Assembly (NCBI GenBank): GCA_030715195.1 | Contig: JAUYVI010000008.1 | Coordinates: 124,001-188,000 of the forward strand | Direction: 5' to 3' | Length of the DNA stretch: 64,000 nucleotides | Source of the DNA: Dongia sedimenti | GTDB lineage: Bacteria; Pseudomonadota; Alphaproteobacteria; Dongiales; Dongiaceae | Part shown: piece after piece, positions 43,045-51,191 of the stretch | Numbering within the stretch: the stretch's first letter is position 1 | Layout of the letters: each line of letters begins with the position of its first letter | Notes under the pieces: generated by a model | Told to the model about the DNA's origin: nothing | What the model saw: only the letters and a program-made list of their open reading frames with translations | Database searches by the model: none | Program-made: the position numbers and the translations under genes

Positions 43045-43096
43045 CCCTTTTAGCTGCATGTTTAACGTGGCCGCAAGCCGAGCTCAAATCGCCACG
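43045..43096 (-). promoter_or_regulatory. SAM-II riboswitch (metA motif)
   Basis: On the reverse strand the P1 stem CGTGGC pairs with GCCACG. The pseudoknot core GATTTGAGC precedes the highly conserved 3' tail CACGTTAAACATGCAGCTAA followed by AAGGG, matching the SAM-II consensus ending in GCUAAAAGGG. SAM-II RNAs control methionine genes such as metA, metX and metZ in alphaproteobacteria. The aptamer is 69 bases before the metZ ATG. Confidence 0.88.
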
Positions 43097-43338
43097 AAGC
43101 GCTGCGAGTATCCACGCCTGCGCGCGAAAGTCAATCGACCGGGGGCAGGTCGGCCGCGCCCAGATTTTGCCGCAATCTTCAGCGGGTTAGCCCGGTTCGA
43201 CTTCACGGCGAAGTGACTCACGGGGCTGGAGGGATTCACCGCGCTCGCCCGTTTTATCCTCGGGGACGAGCCGCGATCGCGCATCGACTTGCCGGATCGC
43301 GGCGGAATCTGCCCCGTCACGGGAGTGGAGAAAAAATC

Positions 43339-43698
43339 ATGTTGCGCCTGAAGCCGAACCTGAAGGGATCGAAAACGATCGCCGCCGCCATCGCCGGCGG
43401 ACTCGCTATGATGGCGGTGAGTGTCTCGGCCGCGCAAGCGGATGACGATTGGCACGGCAACGGCCATGGCAACGGCAATGGCTGGGGCCACAACAAGCAT
43501 TGGAACCGCGGCCATGGCGACTGGGATGGCGGCCCGCGCGTCGTCGTCCGCAACGGCTACTACTATGCCCCGCCGCCGCGCGTCTATTACGCGCCGCCGC
43601 CGGTCTACTACGCGCCTCCGCCGCCGGTCTATTACGCACCGCCTCCGCCGGTCTATTACCAGCCCGCGCCGGCGGTCAGCCTGCAGTTCCGCCTCTAG
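43339..43698 (+). CDS. Exported Tyr/Pro-rich repeat protein
   Basis: A 119-aa protein. A signal peptide (TIAAAIAGGLAMMAVSVSAA, cleavage near AQA-DDD) is followed by a His/Gly/Asn-rich region, then tandem YYAPPPP-V/R repeats (four to five copies) and a short LQFRL end. Such proteins probably lie in the periplasm or on the surface; no function is known. The ATG at 43339 follows GGGAGTGGAG. The gene lies 10 bases before a second protein with the same type of repeat. Confidence 0.7.
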   Translation: MLRLKPNLKGSKTIAAAIAGGLAMMAVSVSAAQADDDWHGNGHGNGNGWGHNKHWNRGHGDWDGGPRVVVRNGYYYAPPPRVYYAPPPVYYAPPPPVYYAPPPPVYYQPAPAVSLQFRL

Positions 43699-43708
43699 GC
43701 GCCGGGCA

Positions 43709-44416
43709 ATGCCGCATGTGAGAATCCTGACCAGGGGTGCGGCGGCGTTTGCCGCCGCACTCGCCTTCTCCGCGCTCGGTCTCGCCACCGCCGCGGCCGA
43801 TCCCGGACATGGGGAGCACGGCTGGCATGGCGGCCCACGCGGACCGGTCGTGGTGGTGCGTCCCGGCTATTACTATCCGCCGCCGGCCTACTACTACCCG
43901 CCGCCGCCCGTGGTTTATGCCGCGCCGCCACCGCCCGTCGTTTATGCGGCGCCGCCGCCGGTCGTCTATCAGCCGGCGCCGGTCGTAGTCGCCGCGCCGC
44001 CGCCGCCGCAGCTCGTCTGCCGTGACAGCGGCACCGGCGCCGCCTTGGGCGCGGCAGCGGGCGGGACCGCGGGTGCCATCCTCGGCGCCACCAGCAGCCA
44101 TGGTCGCCATCAATGGGCGGCGACGGCCGGCGGCGCCATCCTCGGCGTGCTGCTCGGCGGCACGGTGGGACATGCGGTCGATGCGCTCGACCAGGACTGC
44201 GCCGCGCAAGCGGTCGCCTATGGCCCGATCGGTCAGCCGGTCGGCTGGGCGAGCCCCTACGGCACGCAGTACCAGGTGACGCCGGTCCAGCAATACGTCG
44301 CGCAAGGCACGACCTGCCGCGAGTATCAGGCCAATGCCGCGATCGACGGCCGCTGGCAGCAGGTGCGCGGCACCGCCTGCCTGCAGCCCGACGGCAGCTG
44401 GCGCGTCGTCAATTAG
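43709..44416 (+). CDS. Exported glycine-zipper protein with Tyr/Pro-rich repeats
   Basis: A 235-aa protein. The signal peptide (AAAFAAALAFSALGLATAAA) is followed by the same GHGxHxWHGGPR and YYYPPPP-V-V-Y repeats as the preceding gene. A glycine-zipper segment comes next (GAALGAAAGGTAGAILGATS, then GGAILGVLLGGTVGHAVDAL), typical of 17-kDa surface-antigen-like proteins that sit in the outer membrane. A C-terminal two-Cys domain (TTCREYQANAAIDGRWQQVR) resembles the surface-antigen end. The repeats in both neighbours suggest local duplication. Confidence 0.75.
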   Translation: MPHVRILTRGAAAFAAALAFSALGLATAAADPGHGEHGWHGGPRGPVVVVRPGYYYPPPAYYYPPPPVVYAAPPPPVVYAAPPPVVYQPAPVVVAAPPPPQLVCRDSGTGAALGAAAGGTAGAILGATSSHGRHQWAATAGGAILGVLLGGTVGHAVDALDQDCAAQAVAYGPIGQPVGWASPYGTQYQVTPVQQYVAQGTTCREYQANAAIDGRWQQVRGTACLQPDGSWRVVN

Positions 44417-44490
44417 GTCCAATGCTTGCCTGCGCGATCCGGCCGTCTTTAAATTGATCGGGGGCATGATGGGGGACTGAGTCGGAACGA

Positions 44491-44880
44491 ATGGCCGAGC
44501 GTATCGCGACGCGCGACCGGTTCTTCGATGGCCGGAATGCGGTGCGCCGCGCGGTGGCGCCGCAACTGATCGGCGGCACGCTTTCGATCAACGATCCTGA
44601 TGGCCGCGCGGTCGCGCGCTGGGATGTGGGCGACATGGCGCTGGTGGCGCGCGACAAGGCCGAGGACAGTATGGTCTTCGCCCTCGCCGGCGATCCAAGG
44701 CCGCAACTGGTGCTGTTCGACAGCCCGCAGCGCGCTGCCCTGCTCGCCGCCGCGCCGAAGCTCCGTCGCCTGCGCCGGCAAAGGCCGCGTCGCGGATGGC
44801 GCCACCGGCTGGGCTTGGCCGTACTGCGATTGGCACTGATCGCGCTCTTCGTTCTCGCCGCGAGCCGCGGCATCCAGTGA
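44491..44880 (+). CDS. Small membrane-anchored protein resembling the N-terminal domain of M48 peptidases
   Basis: A 129-aa protein. DRFFDGRNAVRRAVAPQLIG, then GGTLSIND and ARWDVGDMALV resemble the beta-rich N-terminal domain (DUF7092-type) that precedes the catalytic domain in some M48 metalloproteases. The HExxH catalytic part is absent; instead the protein ends after a basic linker and one membrane helix (LGLAVLRLALIALFVLAA). It may be a stand-alone version or a truncated gene; no peptidase frame follows. Start: ATG at 44491. Confidence 0.5.
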   Translation: MAERIATRDRFFDGRNAVRRAVAPQLIGGTLSINDPDGRAVARWDVGDMALVARDKAEDSMVFALAGDPRPQLVLFDSPQRAALLAAAPKLRRLRRQRPRRGWRHRLGLAVLRLALIALFVLAASRGIQ

Positions 44881-45113
44881 CGCGCTGCCGCGGCCGGATT
44901 CACAGTACCGTGACTCCGTCCCGTTAAATATTTGAAATATAAGGCGGAAAAAAACGACTCGGCGGCGGCGACCCGAATTTGCAGGGCCGGACGCGAACTT
45001 TTGCCCGGCTTGATCGTTTACTGAGGCGAGATGACCGAAGGGCCTCCCACAGCGGAAAGCGCCCAACGGGGGAACTTCTCGCGGGTCATGGAATTTCAGA
45101 AGGAGTCGTATCC

Positions 45114-45326
45114 ATGAAGCGCGTAATCGCGAGCTTAGCCCTCGTCGCGTTTTTGGCCGGCTGCTCGGGCATGTCGGGCCAGGAACAACGCACTCTGTCC
45201 GGCGGCGCGATCGGCGCGGCCGGCGGCGCAGGTGTCGGCCTGCTGCTGGGCGCCCCGGTGGCCGGCGCGCTCGTAGGCGGCGCGGCGGGTGCAGCGACCG
45301 GTGCTCTCTGCTGCAACAAGGATTGA
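45114..45326 (+). CDS. Small glycine-zipper lipoprotein
   Basis: A 70-aa protein. The signal peptide MKRVIASLALVAFLAGC ends in a lipobox (LAGC), so Cys17 should be lipidated. The mature part is GGAIGAAGGAGVGLLLGAPV and AGALVGGAAGAATGALCC, a glycine zipper that can span the membrane. AAGGAG lies 8 bases before the ATG at 45114. Such lipoproteins are often envelope-stress proteins; nothing more specific can be read here. Confidence 0.75.
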   Translation: MKRVIASLALVAFLAGCSGMSGQEQRTLSGGAIGAAGGAGVGLLLGAPVAGALVGGAAGAATGALCCNKD

Positions 45327-45474
45327 GGAACGCAACAGACCAAACGGAATAATCAAAAGCGCTGCGGCTTCGGACCCCCGACTGGATCCGCAAAAGCGCC
45401 GAACGAGATCCTCACTGGCCCGGTCTCCCCACCCACGGACCTGGATCTCGTTGTTGAGGCAATGCCTCGACTGA

Positions 45475-45503
45475 CGCCCGGCGCAAGCCGGGCGTTTTCT
45501 TTT
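45475..45503 (+). terminator. Intrinsic terminator
   Basis: CGCCCGGC-GCAA-GCCGGGCG, an 8-bp perfect GC stem with a tetraloop, followed by TTTTCTTTT. It lies 150 bases after the lipoprotein stop, and the 45327-45742 gap has no gene. The rest of the gap is AT-rich and holds the ccr promoter region. Confidence 0.85.
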
Positions 45504-45689
45504 GCCATGATGGATTGACGGGGTAGAGTCCGGTTCTCCCATGGTGCGGCGCGCACAGTGCGCGCGTTATTAAATTTCCTACTTTTGATCAAGATCGCAT
45601 CTTTTTAACATTTACCGCCGATTCACAGACAGTTTCATAAAGTTTTCCACTTGACCCTCCCGCGAGCGCGAAGGCAGGATGCAACGGAT

Positions 45690-45703
45690 TTCGCAGTTGC
45701 GAA
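45690..45703. promoter_or_regulatory. Candidate operator in front of ccr
   Basis: TTCGCA-GT-TGCGAA is a perfect dyad 39 bases before the ccr ATG. Short-chain acyl-CoA-responsive regulators in related bacteria bind palindromes of similar TTTGC/GCAAA character. The match is suggestive only; no regulator gene is adjacent. Confidence 0.35.
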
Positions 45704-45742
45704 TTAGTTTCGGCCAGCCAAAAGCCACGGGAGTTTGGGATC

Positions 45743-47065
45743 ATGAGTGACAATGCCGTCGTCATTCCGCTGACCAAGAAGGGCGCGCCGGAGGGCCCCA
45801 ACGGCGCACCGAAGGGCCCGCCGCTCAAGGACCTCTACGAGCTCGGCGAGATCCCGCCGCTCGGCCACGTCCCGCCGAAGATGTATGCCTGGGCGATCCG
45901 CCGCGAGCGCCATGGCCCGCCCGACAAGTCGTTCCAGGTCGAGGTGGTCGAGACCCCGAAGCTCGAGGCCGACGAGGTCCTGGTCATGGTGATGGCCGCC
46001 GGCGTCAACTACAACGGCGTCTGGGCCGGCTTGGGCAAGCCGATCTCCCCCTTCGACGTCCACAAGGCCGAGTATCACATTGCCGGTTCCGACGCCGCCG
46101 GCATCGTCTGGGCGATCGGCTCGCGGGTGAAGCGCTGGAAGGTCGGCGACGAGGTCGTGGTTCATTGCAACCAGGACGACGGCGACGATGAGGAGTGCAA
46201 CGGCGGCGACCCGATGTTCTCGCCCTCGCAGCGCATCTGGGGCTATGAGACGCCGGACGGATCCTTCGCCCAGTTCTGCCGCGTGCAGGGCCGCCAGTTG
46301 ATGGTGCGGCCCAAGCATCTCACCTGGGAAGAGAGCGCCTGCTACACGCTGACGCTCGCCACCGCCTACCGCATGCTGTTCGGTCATCGTCCGCATATCC
46401 TGCGGCCCGGTCACAACGTGCTGGTCTGGGGCGCCTCGGGCGGCCTCGGCTCGATGGCGGTGCAGCTGATCGCGACGGCCGGCGCCAATGCGATCGGCGT
46501 GATCTCCGACGAATCCAAGCGCGACTTCGTCATGCAATTGGGCGCCAAGGGCGTCATCAACCGCAACGACTTCGACTGCTGGGGCCAGCTCCCCGATGTC
46601 GACGACGCCGCGACCTATGGCGAGTACATGAAGAAGTGCCGCGCCTTCGGCAAGGCGATCTGGGACGTCACCGGCAAGGGCATCGACGTCGATTTCGTGT
46701 TCGAGCATCCCGGCGAAGCCACCTTCCCGGTCTCCTGCTTCGTGGTGAAGCGCGGCGGCATGGTGGTGTTCTGCGCCGGCACCACCGGCTACAACATCAC
46801 CTTCGATGCGCGCTTCGTCTGGATGCGCCAGAAGCGCATTCAGGGCAGCCACTTCGCCAACCTGCTGCAGGCGAGCCAGGCCAACCATCTCGTGGTCGAG
46901 CGCCGCATCGATCCCTGCATGTCGGAAGTCTTCTCCTGGGAGGACATCCCGCTCGCCCATATGAAGATGTGGAAGAACCAGCACAAGCCCGGCAATATGG
47001 CGGTGCTGATCCAGGCCAAGCGCCCGGGCCGGCGCACCCTCGAAGACTGCCAAGAAGAGCAATGA
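45743..47065 (+). CDS. ccr: Crotonyl-CoA carboxylase/reductase
   Basis: A 440-aa medium-chain reductase. KDLYELGEIPPLGHVPPKMY is the Ccr-specific N-terminus. It is followed by NYNGVWAGLGKPISPFDVHK, the zinc-less ADH fold, VLVWGASGGLGSMAVQLIAT (NADPH site) and RKRIQGSHFANL-like C-terminal segments. HCNQDDGDDEECNGGDPMFS distinguishes it from plain enoyl reductases. Ccr reductively carboxylates crotonyl-CoA to (2S)-ethylmalonyl-CoA, the key step of the ethylmalonyl-CoA pathway. The ATG follows a GGGAGTTTGGGATC leader. mcd starts 10 bases after the stop. Confidence 0.95.
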   Translation: MSDNAVVIPLTKKGAPEGPNGAPKGPPLKDLYELGEIPPLGHVPPKMYAWAIRRERHGPPDKSFQVEVVETPKLEADEVLVMVMAAGVNYNGVWAGLGKPISPFDVHKAEYHIAGSDAAGIVWAIGSRVKRWKVGDEVVVHCNQDDGDDEECNGGDPMFSPSQRIWGYETPDGSFAQFCRVQGRQLMVRPKHLTWEESACYTLTLATAYRMLFGHRPHILRPGHNVLVWGASGGLGSMAVQLIATAGANAIGVISDESKRDFVMQLGAKGVINRNDFDCWGQLPDVDDAATYGEYMKKCRAFGKAIWDVTGKGIDVDFVFEHPGEATFPVSCFVVKRGGMVVFCAGTTGYNITFDARFVWMRQKRIQGSHFANLLQASQANHLVVERRIDPCMSEVFSWEDIPLAHMKMWKNQHKPGNMAVLIQAKRPGRRTLEDCQEEQ

Positions 47066-47075
47066 GGAACGCGTG

Positions 47076-48761
47076 ATGTCGGCGCAGACGGCGGTCCAGG
47101 CTGCCGGTGGCACGGCGGCCTCTCCGCTGCTGCCGAATCTCCTCGAACGCTGTCACGTCGGCCTGAATGCCGCCGAGACCATCGTCGAATCCGCGCGCCG
47201 CGCCGTCACCGCGCGCGTCACGTCCGGCGGCAAGATCGAGGCCCGCGCTTTCGACAATGCGCAATTCGCCGCCCACGGCTTTGCCTGGCTCGCCACCTAC
47301 GCGACGGCGCTCGCGCAATTGCTGGCCTGGGCCGAGCGTCTCAACGAAACCGCTCGCTTCGGCGAGACCGAGGCGCTGATCCTGCAGATCGGCTTCGGCG
47401 AATATCTGGCGCAGCTCGGCGGCGGCTTCCCGATGAGCCAAGGCGAGATCGTGCGCCCCGCCGATCTCGGCCTCTCCGCTGCGGATCTCCGCCCGCTGGA
47501 AGCCGTCACCGACCTCATTTCGTCCGGCAACACCGCCGATGCCCGCGCCGCACTTGCCGGGCACATCGCCGACGGAAATTTCGGCGAGGCCGCGCTCGAC
47601 GACGAATCCCTCGCCATCATCCGCGACCAGTTCCACGCCTTCGCCGAGGCGCATCGCGAGGATGCGCATCAATGGCATCTCAAGGACGCGCTGATTCCGA
47701 TCGACGTGATCGAGCAGCTCGCCGAGATGGGCGTCTTCGGCCTGACCGTGCCGGAGGATTTCGGCGGGTCGGGTCTCGGCAAGCTCGCCATGTGCGTCGT
47801 CACCGAGGAGCTTTCGCGCGGCTATATCGGCCTGGGCTCGCTCGGCACGCGCTCCGAGATCGCGGCCGAGCTGATCCGCCTCGGCGGCACCGAGGCGCAA
47901 AAATCAAAATGGCTGCCGAAGCTCGCTTCCGGCGAAATCCTGCCGACCGCGGTCTTCACCGAACCCAACACCGGCTCCGATCTGGGCTCCCTGCGCACCC
48001 GCGCCGTCAAAGACGGCGACGTCTACAAGGTGACCGGCAACAAGACCTGGATCACCCATGCCGCGCGCAGCGACGTGATGACCTTGCTGGCGCGCACCGA
48101 CCCGAACTCAACCGACTATCGCGGCCTCTCGATGTTCATCGCCGAGAAGCCCCGCGGCACGGAGCAGAACCCCTTCCCCGCCCCCGGCATGAAGGGCGGC
48201 GAGATTCCGGTGCTCGGCTATCGCGGCATGAAGGAATACGAGCTCTCCTTCGACGGTTTCGAAGTGAAGGCCGAGAACCTGCTCGGCGGCGCCGAGGGCG
48301 AAGGCTTCAAGCAGCTGATGGCGACCTTCGAGAGCGCCCGCATCCAGACCGCGGCCCGCGCCGTCGGCGTCGCGCAATGCGCCATGGAGCTCGGCCTCAA
48401 ATACGCGCGCGAACGCATCCAGTTCGGCAAGCCGATCTACGCCTTCCCGCGCATCTCCGGCAAGCTCGCCTGGATGGCGGTGGAAACGATGATCGCCCGC
48501 CAGCTCTCCTATTTCGCCGCCCGCGAGAAGGACAGCGACCGCCGCTGCGACATCCCCGCCGGCATGGCCAAGCTGCTGGCGGCACGCTGTGCCTGGTCGA
48601 ACGCCGACAACGCCCTGCAGATCCACGGCGGCAACGGCTACGCCCAGGAATACCCGATCAGCCGCGTCCTCTGCGACGCCCGCATCCTCAACATCTTCGA
48701 AGGCGCCGCCGAGATCCAGGCCCAGGTCGTGGCGCGCGGGTTGTTGAGCGGGCGGAACTGA
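47076..48761 (+). CDS. mcd: (2S)-Methylsuccinyl-CoA dehydrogenase (acyl-CoA dehydrogenase family)
   Basis: A 561-aa flavoprotein, longer than ordinary acyl-CoA dehydrogenases because of a ~150-residue N-terminal extension typical of Mcd. The ACAD core shows VFTEPNTGSDLGSLRTRA (FAD/substrate loop), KTWITHAARSDVMTLLARTD, YELSFDGFEVKAENLLGG, ESARIQTAARAVGVAQCAME, and the catalytic Glu region IFEGAAEIQAQVVARGLL near the end. It oxidises methylsuccinyl-CoA to mesaconyl-CoA. The ATG at 47076 has GAGGA seven bases before it; a GTG three bases earlier is less well spaced. Operon with ccr. Confidence 0.92.
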   Translation: MSAQTAVQAAGGTAASPLLPNLLERCHVGLNAAETIVESARRAVTARVTSGGKIEARAFDNAQFAAHGFAWLATYATALAQLLAWAERLNETARFGETEALILQIGFGEYLAQLGGGFPMSQGEIVRPADLGLSAADLRPLEAVTDLISSGNTADARAALAGHIADGNFGEAALDDESLAIIRDQFHAFAEAHREDAHQWHLKDALIPIDVIEQLAEMGVFGLTVPEDFGGSGLGKLAMCVVTEELSRGYIGLGSLGTRSEIAAELIRLGGTEAQKSKWLPKLASGEILPTAVFTEPNTGSDLGSLRTRAVKDGDVYKVTGNKTWITHAARSDVMTLLARTDPNSTDYRGLSMFIAEKPRGTEQNPFPAPGMKGGEIPVLGYRGMKEYELSFDGFEVKAENLLGGAEGEGFKQLMATFESARIQTAARAVGVAQCAMELGLKYARERIQFGKPIYAFPRISGKLAWMAVETMIARQLSYFAAREKDSDRRCDIPAGMAKLLAARCAWSNADNALQIHGGNGYAQEYPISRVLCDARILNIFEGAAEIQAQVVARGLLSGRN

Positions 48762-48772
48762 CCCAGTACGTC

Positions 48773-48795
48773 ATCGCCGGGCTTGACCCGGCGAT
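48773..48795. repeat. Hairpin intergenic repeat (REP-like)
   Basis: ATCGCCGGG-CTTGA-CCCGGCGAT, a 9-bp perfect stem 12 bases after the mcd stop, preceded by GTC and followed by CTTTAT. Motifs of this GTCATC-CCGGG-CTTGA-CCCGG-GAT type are widespread between alphaproteobacterial genes and may help end transcription. Confidence 0.7.
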
Positions 48796-49005
48796 CTTTA
48801 TCCGACGCACTGACTCTTCCTTGTCACGGCCCGTGCCGCGCGAATTTGAATCCCGCCGACCATTTAGATTAAGATGTAATCGTCCGGGCTGGGCAGTGGA
48901 GTTCACCGATCCCAGCTTTCATCGATGCAGAGGCGGCAAGTCATGGACCAGGGCACGCACCATTCAGTTCAGCACGAAGCCGCCGAAGGCTGAGGGCTAG
49001 GAGCC

Positions 49006-49197
49006 GTGTCCCCGCTTCTCATTGCCGGTATCGCCTTCATTCCCGCCGCGGTTGCCGCATTCCTCGCCTATCGTTTCCGCGTTCGAAAGATCGCCGACAT
49101 GGAAATTCAAATGACACCGATGCGGTGGGTCATGCTGGCCGCCAGCGCGGCCTTGGTGTTGGGGCTGCTGGGCTACGATTTGGTATTGGATTTTTAA
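49006..49197 (+). CDS. Small membrane protein, hypothetical
   Basis: A 63-aa protein with two hydrophobic segments: LLIAGIAFIPAAVAAFLAYR and WVMLAASAALVLGLLGYDLV, joined by a short charged loop (RVRKIADMEIQMTP). The GTG start at 49006 has GGAG unusually close (2 bases), so the start is doubtful. No family recognised. The hydrophobic pattern and a clean stop support a real product; nothing around it suggests a role. Confidence 0.4.
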   Translation: MSPLLIAGIAFIPAAVAAFLAYRFRVRKIADMEIQMTPMRWVMLAASAALVLGLLGYDLVLDF

Positions 49198-49473
49198 AAG
49201 GTACAGTTCCCCATAGAGGAAGATTGTAGCAGACACACCACATTCTCGAATTCACGCGCTCATATGCAGCGACCCGCTCCGCCGACCGTGGTAAAATGGC
49301 GGCGCTGTTTGACATCGTGAATTCCATCGTGTTCGTCGCCACGCCACGCGCATGCGCACAACCCGGACCCGACCTGGACAAAGAAGAAGCGCGGCCGGGG
49401 CAGCCATCACTCTGGCTCCGTCTGCGTTGTTCATTCTCTGCTCTTCCCGTCTTGCCGTGCGTTGGCCTCACCC

Positions 49474-50103
49474 CAACGCAGACAGTACGCAGACAGACTC
49501 TGCACCGAAGCACGCGGCGCCACGCCCGAGCCTTTACCCAGCCTTTACCGAACGGAGAATCCGCGCGCCCGCTCGAACGCGCGGAAACCTTTGCTCGTCA
49601 GCGGCTTGTGTCGGGTGAAGCGGCTCCACGCGGGCGGTGGCCGTAAAGGCGAACCGGGCGGCCGGTCTTGTTCTGCGTCTTGCATGCGGCTCCGCAACGC
49701 AGACCCAGCGCAGACGTCGGGTTTGCGGATCGAGCACGCGCTGCGGCCCCAGTTTTTACCGGACCTTTACCGAACGCGGAATCCACGCGCCCGCAGAGGT
49801 GAGCCAAAGCCGTTTAAGATCAGAGGTTTGCGGGGCTCCAGCCGCGCAAAACGGACGGCGGCCGTAAAAGCTGGACCGCGCCCCGGCGATCTTGCTGGGC
49901 GCCTCGGTTGCCGCTCGGCAACGCAGACCCAACGCAGACAGACTGCGGACCGCCTGGACCCGGGCCGTCCGCGGTCAAGGTTGACCCAGGGTTTACAGAA
50001 CGAAAACCGCATCAGCCAGACAAAGCAGGGAAAGGCCCGCAGCGTCAAAAGCTTGCGCTGATTTTGCACCCTTTCAACGACGCAGGCCGTAAACCCGCAT
50101 GGT
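49474..50103. repeat. Degenerate tandem repeat, about 2.8 copies of a ~222-bp unit
   Basis: CAACGCAGAC begins each unit at 49474, 49695 and 49919, giving spacings of 221 and 224 bases. Each unit then has TTTACC...CTTTACCGAACG-like text about 60 to 80 bases in, and GGCCGTAAA near its end. The third unit is shortened by the start of the deaminase gene. Open frames across it are Arg/Pro-rich and change with the repeat, so I treat it as non-coding. The preceding 49198-49473 holds no gene I can support. A 16-base piece (TTTACCGGACCTTTAC, 49755-49770) recurs in reverse at 60216-60231. Confidence 0.7.
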
Positions 50104-50143
50104 CTCGCTTGGAGGCCACCCGCGGTCCGTGCTATCCGGCTGC

Positions 50144-51169
50144 ATGTCCGACAGCACCCTCGCCCGCTTCATCCGCGGTCTGCCCAAGGCCGAGCTGCAC
50201 ATCCACATCGAAGGCAGCCTCGAGCCCGAGCTGATGTTCCGCCTCGCCACGAAGAACGGCGTGACCCTGCCCTACCGCAGCGTCGAAGAGGTCCGCCAAG
50301 CCTATAACTTCGACAGCCTGCAAAGCTTCCTCGATCTCTACTACATGGCGGCGGGCGTCCTGCTGCACCGCGCGGACTTCGCCGCGCTGACCGAAGCCTA
50401 TTTCGACCGCCTCGTCGCCGACGGCGGCGTCTATGCCGAGATTTTCTTCGACCCCCAGACGCACACCGACCGGGGCATCGCGCTGGGCGAGGCGCTCGGC
50501 GGCGTGCTGGACGGCATGGCGCGGGCCGAGGCGCGGCACGGCATCAAGTCCAAGGTGATCCTCTGCTGCCTGCGCCATCTCGGCGAGGCGGAAGGCCTGC
50601 GGATGCTGGCCGAAGCCGAGCCGTTCCTCGACCGGGTGGTCGGGCTCGGTCTGGATTCCAGCGAGCGCGACTTTCCGCCGGCCGATTTCAAGCGCCTCTA
50701 CGACGCCGCCCGCGCCAAAGGCCTGCGGCTGGTCGCGCATGCCGGCGAGGAAGGCCCTGCGGCCTTCGTGCGCGACGCGCTCGACGTGCTGAAGGTCGAG
50801 CGGATCGATCACGGCATCCGCGCGATCGACGATCCGGCCCTGGTCGCGCGGCTGGCGCGGGCCGGCACCACGCTCACCGTCTGCCCGCTCTCGAACGTCC
50901 GGCTCTGCACGGTGAACTCCCTCTCCGACCACCCGCTCCGCCGCCTCCATGAGGCCGGCGTCAAGGTCACCATCAACTCCGACGACCCCGCCTATTTCGG
51001 CGGCTATCTCCACGAGAACTATCTCCAGACCGCGCAAGCGCTGAACCTGACCGAGCCGGAGCTCGCCGAGATCGCCGGCAACAGCTTCCGCGGGGCGTTC
51101 CTCACCGACGACGAGAAGGCCGGCTATCTCCAGCGCATAACGGCGTATGTCCGTGACGCCGCCTTCTAA
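50144..51169 (+). CDS. Adenosine/adenine deaminase family protein
   Basis: A 341-aa zinc-dependent deaminase. AELHIHIEGSLEPEL holds the H-x-H metal pair, LVAHAGEEG the HAGE motif, RIDHGIRAIDDP the catalytic His and INSDDPAYFGGYL the final D-D pair. The PAYFGGY text after INSDDP and the SDHPL loop are those of the adenine deaminase branch (Pseudomonas Pa0148 type) rather than classical Add, so adenine to hypoxanthine is the more likely reaction; adenosine cannot be excluded. The ATG at 50144 (MSDSTLARF) was preferred to 50099. Confidence 0.85.
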   Translation: MSDSTLARFIRGLPKAELHIHIEGSLEPELMFRLATKNGVTLPYRSVEEVRQAYNFDSLQSFLDLYYMAAGVLLHRADFAALTEAYFDRLVADGGVYAEIFFDPQTHTDRGIALGEALGGVLDGMARAEARHGIKSKVILCCLRHLGEAEGLRMLAEAEPFLDRVVGLGLDSSERDFPPADFKRLYDAARAKGLRLVAHAGEEGPAAFVRDALDVLKVERIDHGIRAIDDPALVARLARAGTTLTVCPLSNVRLCTVNSLSDHPLRRLHEAGVKVTINSDDPAYFGGYLHENYLQTAQALNLTEPELAEIAGNSFRGAFLTDDEKAGYLQRITAYVRDAAF

Positions 51170-51191
51170 GCAAGCGCATGACGATCTTCAA

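Noticed and set aside
41780-43087. Longer metZ start at 43087
   Set aside because: It would place the start codon inside the SAM-II riboswitch and translate the terminator hairpin.
43560-43980. Short tandem repeats considered as a CRISPR array
   Set aside because: The repeats are codon-phased (Tyr-Ala-Pro-Pro) inside two secreted-protein genes, with no unique spacers.
48942-48992. Sixteen-codon open frame (MDQGTHHSVQHEAAEG)
   Set aside because: Too short to support; only a weak purine stretch upstream and no similarity known to me.
49462-50061. 199-codon open frame across the tandem repeat
   Set aside because: Arg/Pro-rich, its sequence follows the 222-bp repeat, and open frames of similar quality exist on the other strand.
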